This document shows, piece by piece, positions 45,060 to 55,400 of a DNA stretch of 64,000 nucleotides. Both the position numbers and the translations under genes were made by a program. The first letter of the stretch is position 1; each line of letters starts with the position of its first letter. The stretch covers positions 62,001-126,000 of the forward strand of contig JACOUS010000018.1 in assembly GCA_016177735.1 (NCBI GenBank). Reading direction: 5' to 3'. Under the pieces are notes generated by a model. It was not told where the DNA came from. It did not search any database and saw only the letters and a list, made by a program, of their open reading frames with translations. Source of the stretch: Ignavibacteriales bacterium (GTDB lineage Bacteria > Bacteroidota > Ignavibacteria > Ignavibacteriales > Melioribacteraceae).

Positions 45060-46739
45060 TTAAATAACAACACGCTCTTTGTACTCGCCAAACACTTCTC
45101 GCATCGTGTTGCAAATTTCTCCGATGCTTGCATAAACTTTAACAGCATCAAGAATGTACGGCATAACATTGTCTGTTCCTTCCGCAGCTTTTCTCAATGC
45201 ATCAAGTTTTGTTTTTACTTCGTTGTTGTTTCGCTGTGCACGTATTTTATTTAGGAATTCAATCTGCTCGCGCTGAACTTTTTCATCGATCTTTAACAAA
45301 TTATTGTTCTTCTCTTCGTTCTCGGCAAATTTATTTACGCCGACAACAGTCCGTTCATTGCTTTCCAATTCATGATTAAATCTATAGGCAGATTTTTGTA
45401 TTTCCGTTTGAATGTATCCGGCTTCAATTGCGTTAATAACTCCGCCCATCGCATCAATTTTGTTGATATATTCTTCGGCTTCTTTTTCTATTTGGTCGGT
45501 GAGTGATTCAATATAGTATGAACCGGCGAGCGGGTCGATTGTATTTGTTACTCCGCTTTCGTAAGCAACAATCTGCTGTGTTCGCAAAGCAATCTTTACC
45601 GATTCTTCTGTGGGCAGCGCGAGCGCTTCATCTCGCGAATTTGTGTGCAAGCTTTGTGTTCCGCCGAGTACCGCAGCAAGTGTTTGAATTGTGACTCTGA
45701 TAATATTGTTATCGACTTGCTGAGCAGTTAAAGTTGAGCCGGCAGTTTGTGTGTGGAAACGAAGCATCATCGATTTATCTTTTTTCGCACCGAATCTTTC
45801 TTTCATAATTTTTGCCCACAATCTACGCGCCGCGCGATACTTCGCAATTTCTTCAAACAAATCGTTGTGTGCATTAAAGAAGAAAGAAAGTTGTCCGGCA
45901 AATTCATCAACATCGAGCCCGGCATTAATTGCGGCATGAACGTAAGCCATGCCGTCTGCAAGAGTAAATCCAACTTCTTGCGCTGCGGTAGATCCGGCTT
46001 CGCGAATGTGATAACCGGAAATAGAAATTGTATTCCACTTCGGAATTTCTTTCGAGCAGAATTCAAAAATGTTTGTAATCAATCTCATGGAAGGTTTCGG
46101 CGGATAAATATAAGTTCCGCGCGCAACGTATTCTTTCAAAATATCATTTTGAATTGTACCGCTGATTTTGTCTCTGCCAACTCCTTGTTTTTCGGCAACG
46201 GCAATGTACATTGCGAGCAGAACGGAAGCCGGTGCGTTAATTGTCATCGATGTAGAAACTTTATCGAGCGGAATTTGATCGAACAAAATTTCCATATCGG
46301 CAAGTGTATCGATTGCAACACCAACTTTCCCGACTTCACCCAAAGCCATCGAATCATCGCTGTCGTAACCAATTTGGGTTGGAAGATCGAAAGCAACAGA
46401 GAGACCGCTTTGCCCTTGCGATAATAAGTAACGATATCTTTCGTTTGATTCTTTTGCGGTACCGAACCCGGCGTATTGGCGCATTGTCCAAAATCTTCCG
46501 CGGTACATTGTCGGCTGAACACCGCGGGTAAATGGATATGCACCGGGGTAACTAAGGTTCTCGTTATAATTTTCTAAAGACGAATCGGTTGGCAAATAAA
46601 GCGGTTTTACTTCCGTGAATGATAGTGTCGTAAAATTTTTTAATCGCTCGGGAAACTTTGAGATTGTTTTTTTGTAAGTGTTTTCATTCCAATTATTGTA
46701 TGAATCCTGTACTTTTTTCTTAAGATCATCAATATTCAT
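45060..46739 (-). CDS. Methylmalonyl-CoA mutase, large (substrate-binding) subunit
   Basis: Catalyses succinyl-CoA to (R)-methylmalonyl-CoA with coenzyme B12. 559 residues cover only the TIM-barrel part; the B12-binding domain (H-x-D-x-x-G) is absent and so must be a separate gene, as in many bacteria and archaea. Signature motifs: [45 protein letters not shown], and C-terminal [18 protein letters not shown] precedes ATG 46739. No small-subunit gene occurs in the window. Confidence 0.95.
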   Translation of the reverse strand: MNIDDLKKKVQDSYNNWNENTYKKTISKFPERLKNFTTLSFTEVKPLYLPTDSSLENYNENLSYPGAYPFTRGVQPTMYRGRFWTMRQYAGFGTAKESNERYRYLLSQGQSGLSVAFDLPTQIGYDSDDSMALGEVGKVGVAIDTLADMEILFDQIPLDKVSTSMTINAPASVLLAMYIAVAEKQGVGRDKISGTIQNDILKEYVARGTYIYPPKPSMRLITNIFEFCSKEIPKWNTISISGYHIREAGSTAAQEVGFTLADGMAYVHAAINAGLDVDEFAGQLSFFFNAHNDLFEEIAKYRAARRLWAKIMKERFGAKKDKSMMLRFHTQTAGSTLTAQQVDNNIIRVTIQTLAAVLGGTQSLHTNSRDEALALPTEESVKIALRTQQIVAYESGVTNTIDPLAGSYYIESLTDQIEKEAEEYINKIDAMGGVINAIEAGYIQTEIQKSAYRFNHELESNERTVVGVNKFAENEEKNNNLLKIDEKVQREQIEFLNKIRAQRNNNEVKTKLDALRKAAEGTDNVMPYILDAVKVYASIGEICNTMREVFGEYKERVVI

Positions 46740-46949
46740 TTCAGAGATCCTTTCTTTGTAAGCATTAAGTTAACGGCAATTAGTATGCCCGTCACAAAGG
46801 ACAAAAAGTTTTAATAAAACTGAGAATGTAATAGGAATTTAATGAATAGAATGAATTAAGAGAATTGCTCTTTTAAAAAAAGCTTCTCAATAATTGGAAT
46901 GAAGTTATCTTTTATTGGAAAAATAGATTAAAAAAACTTAGCGGCTTAC

Positions 46950-46978
46950 TTGACAAAAAACTCATGATGCTCTATTTT
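46950..46978 (+). promoter_or_regulatory. Sigma70-type promoter of tRNA-Asn
   Basis: TTGACA (46950-46955), a 17-base spacer and TATTTT (46973-46978) lie about 37 bases upstream of the tRNA. Confidence 0.7.
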
Positions 46979-47014
46979 TAGACCTCAATTTTGTGACGAA
47001 AGAAAATTTTGTAT

Positions 47015-47086
47015 TCCGCGGTAGCTCAATGGCAGAGCATGCGGCTGTTAACCGCAGGGTTGTAGGTTCGAGCCCTACCCGCGGAG
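47015..47086 (+). tRNA. tRNA-Asn (anticodon GTT)
   Basis: 72 nucleotides form a complete cloverleaf: acceptor TCCGCGG / CCGCGGA, D stem GCTC / GAGC, anticodon stem TGCGG / CCGCA with anticodon GTT at 47047-47049, and T stem GTAGG / CCTAC with the loop TTCGAGC. Discriminator G; the CCA end is not encoded. A promoter and an intrinsic terminator flank it. Confidence 0.97.
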
Positions 47087-47091
47087 CGAAG

Positions 47092-47122
47092 AGGCTTGCG
47101 GTTTAATCACAAGCCTTTTTTA
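47092..47122 (+). terminator. Intrinsic terminator of tRNA-Asn
   Basis: AGGCTTG (47092-47098) and CAAGCCT (47110-47116) with an 11-base loop, followed by a T-run. Confidence 0.9.
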
Positions 47123-47233
47123 TTTGAACTTGAGCAGTGGCTGTTTGTTGATTTTTATTAACAAAGTATTTCAGGTGCTCTGTTCGTATTAATTAATTTA
47201 TATTTATCATTATTTTTAAGGAGCATCTTTAAG

Positions 47234-47446
47234 ATGGCTGAAAAAGTAAATGGGACCGTTAAATGGTTCAACAGCTCTAAAGGTTACGGCTTCATCTCTC
47301 GCAAAGACGGCGATGATGTATTTGTTCATTTCCAGGCTATTCAGGGCGATGGATACCGTACTCTTCAAGAAGGTCAGCAAGTTGAATTTGTTGTAGCTCA
47401 AGGTCAAAAAGGTCCGCAAGCACAAGAAGTTAAAGTTCTCAACTAA
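47234..47446 (+). CDS. Cold-shock family nucleic-acid-binding protein
   Basis: 70 residues, a single CSD. The RNA-binding motifs K-G-Y-G-F-I and V-F-V-H-F are both present. AAGGAGC lies before ATG 47234, and a 110-base AT-rich leader lies between the tRNA terminator and the start; long leaders in this family can act as temperature-sensing structures, but none was folded here. A clear intrinsic terminator follows. Acts as an RNA chaperone in the cytoplasm; whether it is cold-induced cannot be read. Confidence 0.97.
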   Translation: MAEKVNGTVKWFNSSKGYGFISRKDGDDVFVHFQAIQGDGYRTLQEGQQVEFVVAQGQKGPQAQEVKVLN

Positions 47447-47478
47447 ACTTTAATTCAATAATAACTTGAAATACGAAG

Positions 47479-47503
47479 CCCCGATTTTCAATCGGGGTTT
47501 TTT
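47479..47503 (+). terminator. Intrinsic terminator of the cold-shock gene
   Basis: CCCCGATT (47479-47486), loop TTC, AATCGGGG (47490-47497), then TTTTTT. Confidence 0.92.
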
Positions 47504-47539
47504 ATTTTAAAAATTTTCTTCCGCACTCATTAATTATTC

Positions 47540-47568
47540 TTGACAATCTACTCAATTAGGATTAGTTT
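47540..47568 (+). promoter_or_regulatory. Promoter candidate for the LacI gene
   Basis: TTGACA (47540-47545), a 17-base spacer and TAGTTT (47563-47568) lie immediately upstream of the operator palindrome. Confidence 0.5.
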
Positions 47569-47577
47569 TAAATCATT

Positions 47578-47593
47578 ATGTAAACGTTTACAT
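47578..47593. promoter_or_regulatory. LacI-type operator palindrome
   Basis: ATGTAAACGTTTACAT is a perfect 16-bp palindrome with the central CG typical of LacI/GalR-family operators. It starts about ten bases after the proposed -10 box and ends 15 bases before the start codon, so binding would block transcription; it implies autoregulation of the following gene and possibly the locus. Confidence 0.75.
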
Positions 47594-47608
47594 TCAATTA
47601 TTTGGCAA

Positions 47609-48604
47609 ATGAACGCTAACATCAAAGAAATAGCAAAACGGGCGAATGTTTCTATTGCCACGGTTTCGAGGGCATTGAGCGGGCAAAATAATGTGCGCGA
47701 GGAAACTAAAAAACATATCCTAAAAATTGCACGGCAGTTAAATTACAATCCGAATCTGCTTGCAAGAAATTTTGTGAAAGGGAAATCAAACATAATTGGT
47801 TTGATTCTTCCCGACATATCCGATGAATTTTTTTCAGAGATTATTAAAAGCATCGACGATACTTCATTTATCAGCGGGTACTTTACGATGGTAATCAGTT
47901 CGCACAAAAACCGCTCGCTTGTCGAATCAATCAATACGATGATGAACAGCGGCATTGCGGGCGGATTCATTCTGCTTGTGCCTTTTATGAATTCCGAAAT
48001 TGAAAAAGCTTTGAAGAGCGAGCGCGTACCGTTTGTAATTATCAGCGGAGATAGTGAGCTGGGCGATTACGACATAATAACAATTGATAATTATAATGCT
48101 GCGTACAACGCGGTAAAATTTCTTGCCGATAACGGCTATAAAAAAATTGCTCACATTGCCGGACCGGATGAAAATAATGATGCTGCTTTACGGCGCGAAG
48201 GTTTTTTGAACGCTTGCACAAAATTGAAACTCGAAACTAAAAAATCATGGATTGTGAAAGCTGATTTTACGTTGGAAAGCGGCGAGCGTGCCGCAAATTT
48301 AATATTAAAGCAGAAAGAAAGACCGGAAGTAATTTTTGCGGCGAACGATATGACGGCAATCGGTTGTTACAACGCGGCATCAAAACTTGGATTAAAAATT
48401 CCCGATGATATTGCAATCATAGGCTTCGATGATGTGCTGATATCCCAGTATGTTAGCCCGCCGCTCACCACAATTAAAGTGGATACGGAAACTATCGGAA
48501 AAACTGCCGCAGAAAAATTAATTCAGAAAATGACGCAGACAGAAAAATTAAAACCGCAGACGATAAAAATTTCTACGGAGCTTGTAATTAGAAATTCATG
48601 TTAA
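47609..48604 (+). CDS. LacI/GalR family transcriptional regulator of the glycan locus
   Basis: 331 residues from ATG 47609. The helix-turn-helix begins at once, I-K-E-I-A-K-R-A-N-V-S-I-A-T-V-S-R-A-L-S, the normal layout of the family, followed by the hinge and a periplasmic-binding-protein-like effector domain with I-G-L-I-L-P-D-I-S-D and A-N-D-M-T-A-I-G. The ribosome site is weak, but a TTG further upstream lies within the promoter and gives no homologous residues. It sits first in the glycan gene cluster, so it probably represses it until a glucan oligosaccharide binds. The effector is inferred only. Confidence 0.93.
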   Translation: MNANIKEIAKRANVSIATVSRALSGQNNVREETKKHILKIARQLNYNPNLLARNFVKGKSNIIGLILPDISDEFFSEIIKSIDDTSFISGYFTMVISSHKNRSLVESINTMMNSGIAGGFILLVPFMNSEIEKALKSERVPFVIISGDSELGDYDIITIDNYNAAYNAVKFLADNGYKKIAHIAGPDENNDAALRREGFLNACTKLKLETKKSWIVKADFTLESGERAANLILKQKERPEVIFAANDMTAIGCYNAASKLGLKIPDDIAIIGFDDVLISQYVSPPLTTIKVDTETIGKTAAEKLIQKMTQTEKLKPQTIKISTELVIRNSC

Positions 48605-48628
48605 ACTAAAAACGGGTGAAGAAAAAGA

Positions 48629-51004
48629 ATGGGTAAGTTTCAAACAAAATACGGCTACTTTACGGATGACGGAAGCGAATATGTTATCACAAACATAAAA
48701 ACACCCAAACCGTGGGTGAATGTTATTTCAAACGGAACATACGGTTTGGTAATTTCTCAAACCGGCGGCGGATTCAGTTTTAATGAACATTCAGAATTCA
48801 ACCGGTTGAACAGATGGCACCAGGATCTAATACGCGACGACTGGGGAAAATATTTTTATTTCAAGAACAACAAAACCAACGAAGTTTGGAATCCAACATG
48901 GATGCCTACAAAAATTCTTATCGAAAATTTTGAAGCGAGATTCGGTTTCGGTTACGCAATTTTTAAATCCGAGTACAAAGGAATTTTTGTTGAGCTGAAA
49001 ATTTTTATTCCGATGAATGATAACCTGGAGATCTGGAATTTTAAAGTAACAAACAACAGCGGCAAAGAACTTGACCTTTCTATCTATTCTTATTTTGAAT
49101 GGTGTCTCGGTTCGTCTGCAGATCATCACAGAGAATTTCATAAAACATTTATCGAAACGGAATTCAATGCCGAGAATAATGTTATGCTCGCAACAAAACG
49201 TTTGTGGGAAATTCCCCTTGGCGACCGCGGACACTGGAATATTGAATACCCGTATTACGGATTTATTTCAGCCAACCGCGCGATAATTGATTACGAAGGC
49301 GACAAAGAAAATTTTATCGGGCAGTACGGTAGTTTGGATAAACCCGACGCGCTTACGAACCAATCTCTATCCAATAAAACCGGCAAATGGAATGATTCAA
49401 TTGGAACCGTGCGTGTTCGTTTTTCTATTCCGGCTGGCTCATCGAAATCATCTTCATTTTATCTGGGAATAAAGCCTTCCAAAAAAGAAGTTTACGAAAC
49501 GTTGAAAAAATACCGGAGTGATGATCAAATAGAAAAAGCTTTTGATGAAGTAAAAAACTTTTGGCAGAATTTTTTATCTACTCTGGAAATTAATACGCCG
49601 GACGAAGCGATGAATATTATGGTCAACAAATGGATCAGGTATCAAGCAACTGCCGGAAGATTGTGGGCGCGCACTGCGTACTACCAGCAGAGCGGGGCGT
49701 TTGGTTTCAGAGATCAATTACAGGACAGCCTTGTTTATCTGCCGGTTGATAAATCACTCACTGAAAAACAAATTCGTTTGCATGCTCGTCATCAATTTGA
49801 AGAAGGAACGGTTTTGCATTGGTGGCACCCGATCAGCGAAACCGGTCTGCCGACAAAAATGACGGACGATCTTCTCTGGCTGCCGTACGTGCTTTTCCAT
49901 TATCTCGATGAAACTGCGAACTACAAATTTTTAGATGAAACGGAACCGTACTACGATAACAAACAAAAAGACGATTCGCTTTTCGATCATTGCGCAGCGG
50001 CAATTGAAGTGGTTCTGAAACGTTACAGCGAACGCGGCTTGCCGTTGATTGGCGCCGGCGATTGGAACGACGGATTGAGTGCTGTCGGTCTCGAATTTAA
50101 AGGCGAATCGATCTGGCTCGCACATTTCTTCTATTTGATACTAAAACGTTTTGCCGGAGTGTGTGAAAAAGTAGAACAGAAAGAATTTCAAAATCGTTAC
50201 GAACTAAAAGCGGAAGAATTAAAAGAAGCAATCAACAAATATGCTTGGGACGGCGAATGGTTTTGGCGTGCAACAAAAGATAACGGCGAGAAAATAGGAA
50301 GTATTGAAAACGAAGAGGGGAAAATTTTCCTCAATGCGCAGACATGGAGCGTAATTGCCGATTCAACAGACGATCACCGCAAAGCAGATGCAATGGACTC
50401 GGTTGAAAAATATTTGTTGAAAAATAACGGCGCACTTTTGCTGTGGCCCGCTTACACGAAGCCAGATAAATATATCGGTTACCTTTCACGTTACGCACCG
50501 GCGCGAAGGGAAAACGGTGGAGTTTACACTCACGCCGCAACTTGGGCAATTCAAGCTTTTGCAATGATGAAAGATGCAGAGAATGCATTTGAATCATACA
50601 AAAGATTATCGCCAATCAACAGCGGAATGCATCCAGATAAATATGTTGCAGAGCCGTTCGTTACGCCGGGAAATATCGACGGTCCCGATTCTCCAAATTA
50701 CGGAATGGGCGGCTGGACTTGGTACACGGGTTCTGCCCAGTGGTTTCAAAAAGAAATTTTGGAATGGATACTCGGCGTTCGTCCGACGGAAAAAGGCTTG
50801 TTGATCGATCCGTGCATCCCGAAAACTTGGAACGAATATAAAGTGAAAAGAACTTTCCGCGGAACGATTTACAACATCATTGTAAAAAATCAAAACGGTG
50901 TCTCGTTCGGTGTGAAAGAAATTTTTGTGAACGGTGTTCCGGTTAGAGGAAACGTAATTCCGGTTCAGTCAAATAAAATAGTTGATGTAGAAGTAATTCT
51001 ATAA
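48629..51004 (+). CDS. GH94 family glycoside phosphorylase (cellobiose-phosphorylase-like)
   Basis: 791 residues, without a signal peptide, so cytoplasmic. Family GH94 enzymes split beta-glucosides with phosphate to give glucose 1-phosphate. Hallmarks: N-terminal beta domain start N-G-T-Y-G-L-V-I-S, the active-site helix G-F-R-D362-Q-L-Q-D366, W-H-P-I-S-E-T-G-L-P-T, G-A-G-D-W-N-D-G, R-E-N-G-G-V-Y-T-H-A and C-terminal G-G-W-T-W-Y-T-G-S-A. At ~790 residues it matches cellobiose- or laminaribiose-type enzymes; known 1,2-beta-oligoglucan phosphorylases are longer, over 1000 residues. The linkage is therefore unresolved. It follows lacI by 24 bases. Confidence 0.93.
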   Translation: MGKFQTKYGYFTDDGSEYVITNIKTPKPWVNVISNGTYGLVISQTGGGFSFNEHSEFNRLNRWHQDLIRDDWGKYFYFKNNKTNEVWNPTWMPTKILIENFEARFGFGYAIFKSEYKGIFVELKIFIPMNDNLEIWNFKVTNNSGKELDLSIYSYFEWCLGSSADHHREFHKTFIETEFNAENNVMLATKRLWEIPLGDRGHWNIEYPYYGFISANRAIIDYEGDKENFIGQYGSLDKPDALTNQSLSNKTGKWNDSIGTVRVRFSIPAGSSKSSSFYLGIKPSKKEVYETLKKYRSDDQIEKAFDEVKNFWQNFLSTLEINTPDEAMNIMVNKWIRYQATAGRLWARTAYYQQSGAFGFRDQLQDSLVYLPVDKSLTEKQIRLHARHQFEEGTVLHWWHPISETGLPTKMTDDLLWLPYVLFHYLDETANYKFLDETEPYYDNKQKDDSLFDHCAAAIEVVLKRYSERGLPLIGAGDWNDGLSAVGLEFKGESIWLAHFFYLILKRFAGVCEKVEQKEFQNRYELKAEELKEAINKYAWDGEWFWRATKDNGEKIGSIENEEGKIFLNAQTWSVIADSTDDHRKADAMDSVEKYLLKNNGALLLWPAYTKPDKYIGYLSRYAPARRENGGVYTHAATWAIQAFAMMKDAENAFESYKRLSPINSGMHPDKYVAEPFVTPGNIDGPDSPNYGMGGWTWYTGSAQWFQKEILEWILGVRPTEKGLLIDPCIPKTWNEYKVKRTFRGTIYNIIVKNQNGVSFGVKEIFVNGVPVRGNVIPVQSNKIVDVEVIL

Positions 51005-51010
51005 AAGAAG

Positions 51011-51037
51011 GCGCGCAGACTTAATAAGTCTGCGTGT
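51011..51037 (+). repeat. Intra-operon hairpin of the CGCAGAnT family
   Basis: CGCAGACTT (51014-51022), loop AAT, AAGTCTGCG (51026-51034); the stem extends outward with wobble pairs. It lies between the phosphorylase and the next gene. It may moderate or stabilise the transcript. Confidence 0.6.
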
Positions 51038-51061
51038 TTGTTCAAAAAAGTAGGAGAGGCA

Positions 51062-52444
51062 ATGAGAAAATTATTTATAAACATCGCATTGGTGTCTTTT
51101 GTCTTTTCAAGTTATGCGTTTTCGCAATCAACATACAAACCTTATTGGGAAAATAAATTTGAATTAACCGCAGAACAAAAAACTTTTCTCGATACACTTC
51201 AATACAAAACTTTTCTTTATTTCATTAATGAAATAAATACTGAAAACGGATTGGTAAAAGACCGTTCGACTGAAGCATCGCCGGCTACAATTGCGGCTAC
51301 GGGATTTGCAATTCCGATTTGGGCAATTGGCGCAGAGAAGGGATGGATCACAAAAGAGAAAGCAGTTAAACTGACTTATAATCTTCTCAACTTTTTTTAT
51401 AACTCCGAACAGAGCATGGATAAATTTGCAGCCGGTCACGACGGCTTCTACTATCATTTTCTTGGAATGAAAGACGGTAAACGATTTTGGAACTGCGAAC
51501 TCTCTTCGATTGATTCGGGATTACTTTTTTGCGGAATGATATTCGCGCGGAATTATTATAACGGCGATACGGAAAAAGAAAAAGCGATCCGGGAGTTGAC
51601 AAATAAAATAATCGGCAGAGCTAATTACGATTACTTTGCGCACGATGCCGATGCAAAATTTCCGAACGGAATTTCGATGGGCTGGCATGAACGTGAAGGT
51701 GTTTTTGAAATTTCGTGGTGGGGTTACACCGAAGCTTTGTTCCTTTACGTCATTGCTGCCGGGATGGATATGCAAAACGCTCCGGAAGGTTTTAAAGATA
51801 CTTTTGTTAAACATTATCAATGGCGCGAACCGTATCAGAATTTGGGTCATGTTGTTTTTCCTTCGTTGTTTTCACATCAATATTCGATGATGTTTTTGGA
51901 TACGCGCGGTCTGCAAGATAAATACATGAAAGAAAAAGGAAGCGATTATTTCGAAAACTCACGCCGTGCAGTATACACGCAATGGAATTACGCGAAAGAA
52001 AATCCCGAAGGATGGGAGGGCTACGATTCACTTTGCTGGGGCTGGACTGCAAGTGATGGTCCCGGTGATTTCGAAAAAGACGGAAAAAAATTTGGAGGTT
52101 ATGCCGCTCGCGGTAATTCGGGTCCGGATTCTGTAGAATATGATGACGGTACAATCGTTCCAACTGCCGCCGGGGCTTCAATTCCGTTTGCACCGGAAAT
52201 TACAATTCCTACTTTGATGAACATGTATGAAAAATATAAATCGATTGGAGTGTGGGGCAAGTACGGATTTTATGATTCGTTCAACCCGACTTTGAATTGG
52301 GTCAACCCGGATTATCTCGGTCTCGATCAAGGTCCGATTGTTATCATGATTGAAAATTTTTACAACGGATTTGTTTGGAAATATTTTATGAAAGATCCGG
52401 TTGTGCAGAAAGGATTAGAGCGTTTGGGTTTTGAAAAGAAATAA
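51062..52444 (+). CDS. PF10091/GH144-type secreted glucanase-like protein
   Basis: 460 residues from ATG 51062, which has AGGAGAGG upstream and gives a signal peptide (R-K-L-F-I-N-I-A-L ... A-F-S-Q). A longer TTG frame is discounted. The body matches the 'putative glucoamylase' domain PF10091 (COG5368): E-N-G-L-V-K-D-R-S near the start, W-N-C-E-L-S-S-I-D-S-G-L-L, W-G-Y-T-E-A-L, S-L-C-W-G-W-T-A-S-D, Y-D-D-G-T-I-V-P-T-A and L-D-Q-G-P-I-V-I-M-I. GH144 members are endo- or exo-beta-1,2-glucanases. It has no sorting domain, so it may remain periplasmic. Catalytic residues were not assigned. It differs from the related protein at 57785 in lacking the Fn3 and C-terminal domains. Confidence 0.85.
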   Translation: MRKLFINIALVSFVFSSYAFSQSTYKPYWENKFELTAEQKTFLDTLQYKTFLYFINEINTENGLVKDRSTEASPATIAATGFAIPIWAIGAEKGWITKEKAVKLTYNLLNFFYNSEQSMDKFAAGHDGFYYHFLGMKDGKRFWNCELSSIDSGLLFCGMIFARNYYNGDTEKEKAIRELTNKIIGRANYDYFAHDADAKFPNGISMGWHEREGVFEISWWGYTEALFLYVIAAGMDMQNAPEGFKDTFVKHYQWREPYQNLGHVVFPSLFSHQYSMMFLDTRGLQDKYMKEKGSDYFENSRRAVYTQWNYAKENPEGWEGYDSLCWGWTASDGPGDFEKDGKKFGGYAARGNSGPDSVEYDDGTIVPTAAGASIPFAPEITIPTLMNMYEKYKSIGVWGKYGFYDSFNPTLNWVNPDYLGLDQGPIVIMIENFYNGFVWKYFMKDPVVQKGLERLGFEKK

Positions 52445-52497
52445 TCATTAAAAAAATCTTTTGTGAAGATTTGGAAGCAATTCGTGTTAATTATAAA

Positions 52498-55400
52498 ATG
52501 AGTTGGCAGATGAAAGAGGTAATATCAAAAATTATAATCGCCATTCTTGTTCTGCTTTCGCTTGCGATACAATTATTTGCACAGCCGAAAACGCTTGATG
52601 AATTCAATACAACAGAGGGCTGGCAGATTTTTGCTTCAGAAGGTGTCGAAATAAAAATTTCAACTGTCGATGGATGGAAAGGGAAATGTCTCCATCTCGA
52701 TTATAACTTCACGAAAGGTTCCGGCTACGGCGGCATCCAAAAAGTTTTGCCGATTGCATATCCGGAAAATTATCAATTCAATTTTTATCTCAGAGCTCAA
52801 TCGCCGAACAATAATCTGGAATTCAAACTGCTCAGCGCTAATAATGAGAATGTTTGGTGGTACAACAACCGCAATTATGAATTTCCCGATCAATGGACAA
52901 AATATGTAATCAAAAAAAGAAAGATTGAATTTGCATGGGGACCAACCACAGATAAAACTTTGCGGCAGACGGAGAAACTTGAATTTACAATTGCTTCGTA
53001 TAACGGCGGTAAAGGAACAATTTATCTCGACGAATTGAAATTCGAACCTCTGCCGGAATTATTGAGTGCACTGCTTCAGCCTTTGTTTACGGCAACATCC
53101 ACATCAAAAAAATCAGATGTAAAATTTTTAAGCGATAAAAATCATGGAACTATTTGGCGCAGTAATTCAAAAGAGAAACAAGAAATCATTCTCGATTTGC
53201 AAGGAAGAAAAGAATACGGCGGCTTAAAAATTGTTTGGGACGAAAAAGATTTCGCGAGCAAGTTCAATCTCCAAATTTCCGATGACGGAAAAACGTGGGA
53301 AAAGATTTACACGGCTGCCAAGGAGAATCCCAACATAAATTATATTCGTCTGCCGGAGTTTGAATCCGCACTCATCAAAATTCAATTGGAGAAAAGTTTT
53401 AGTGGGAAAGGATTTGGGATAAGAGAAATAGAAATTAAAGACGGCGAGTATTCGGCTGACATCAACCGCTTCTTTATTAACATTGCAAAAGACCATACGC
53501 GCGGATTTTACCCGAGATATTTCAACGAAGAAAAATCTTACTGGACTGTAGTGGGTGTAAGCGAAGATGTGAAAGAGGCTTTGATAAATGAAGACGGCGC
53601 AGTTGAAGTTGATAAACAGAATTTTTCGCTCGAACCGTTTTTGTATTACGACGGCAAACTTAAAACATGGAACAGCCAGCAAAACATTCAGCGGCTCGAA
53701 AAAAATTATCTGCCGGTTCCAAGTGTAAAATGGCTCGGCGATATCCAGCTTGAAGTGAAAGCATTTGCCGACGGCGAAGCAAACAAATCATCCGTACTTT
53801 ATCTTTCATACACTTTAAAAAATATTTCGAAGGAAGTGAAAGAAGGGAATCTGTTTGTTGCAGTTCGTCCGTTTCAAGTTAATCCTTATTATCAGTGGCT
53901 CAATGTTACCGGCGGTGCTGCAAAAATCAGATCAATAAAAACAGAGAAGAACAAAATAGTTGTGAACGGCGCCAAGTATATCGTTCCAATTAGCAAGGCG
54001 GACGGCTTCGGCGCTGCATCATTTGATGACGGCGATGTAACTTCGTTTTTATCGCAAGACAAACTTCCGCAGAAAAAAAATGTTGTTGATAAAATTGGTT
54101 ATGCATCAGCCGCGATGAAATTTTCTTTTGATTTGAAACCACAGGAAGAAAAAATATTTTACGTTGCAGTTCCATTCTATAAAGAAATCCCGGGCAAACT
54201 TAATTCCGGCAAAGCACAGTTTGTAAATCAAAAATTGGAAGAGACGAAAAAATTTTGGGAAGAAAAAATCACACACGTAAAATTTAATCTTCCTTCTTCG
54301 GCTGATAAAATTGTAAACACGATCCGAACAAATCTTGCAAACATTTTGATCAACCGCGATAAAGCCGGAATACAGCCGGGCTCGCGTTCATACGAGCGTT
54401 CATGGATACGTGACGGCTCACTCACTTCTTCGGCACTTTTGAAAAACGGAATTGTGAAGGAAGTCCGCGAGTTTGCAGATTGGTATTCGGCGAATCAATT
54501 TGAAAACGGAAAAGTGCCGTGTGTTGTTGACCGCCGCGGTCCCGATCCGGTACCGGAAAACGACAGTCACGGTGAACTTGTTTATCTCATCAAACAATAT
54601 TTTAATTACTCGAAAGACACAACATGGCTCCGCTCGAAATTTGAAAATGTGAATAAAACAGTTGACTACATAAAATTTTTGGTTGATCAGCGCTCGACTG
54701 ATTTTTACAAAAGCGGAAACGACAGCATCCGCGCTTGTTACGGAATTCTTCCCGAATCAATTTCGCACGAAGGTTATTCTGATAAACCACGTCATTCGTA
54801 CTGGGATGATTTCTTCGGCATGAAAGGTTTGAAAGACGCCGTTGAGATTGCTGATCTGCTCGGTGAAAAAGAAGAATCAAAAAAAATCGCCGGCATCCGC
54901 GATGAATTCAAAAAAAATCTTTATGAATCAATCGAGCTTGCAACGAAGCGGAAAAAAATAAATTATATACCGGGCTGCGCCGAACTCGGAGATTTTGATG
55001 CCACATCAACTACAATTGCACTTTATCCGTGCAACGAGTTGAACAATCTGCCGCACGAACTTCTTCAAAATACTTTTGACAAATATTTTGAGAACACACA
55101 AAACCGTGCAAAACCAGAAACGGTGTGGGATGCGTACACGCCGTATGAAGTCCGCACGATTGGCTCGTTTATATTTTTGGATCAGCCGGAACGCGCGCAC
55201 TGGCTGCTCGAATATTTTTTGAATGATCAGCGACCGCAAGGCTGGAATCATTGGGCGGAAGTTGTTTGGAAAGACAGACGCATTCCGCGTTTCATCGGCG
55301 ATATGCCGCACACGTGGGTCGGTTCGGATTTTATAAATTCGATGCGCACTATGTTCATTTATGAAAATGAATATGATTCCACAATTGTTCTCGGCGCCGG

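Noticed and set aside
45747-46424. 225-codon plus-strand ORF inside the mutase gene
   Set aside because: Antisense shadow of a highly conserved gene; no ribosome site or family.
46740-47014. Cobalamin riboswitch before the methylmalonyl-CoA mutase gene
   Set aside because: No B12-box-like sequence or long structured leader is apparent; the region contains the tRNA promoter on the other strand.
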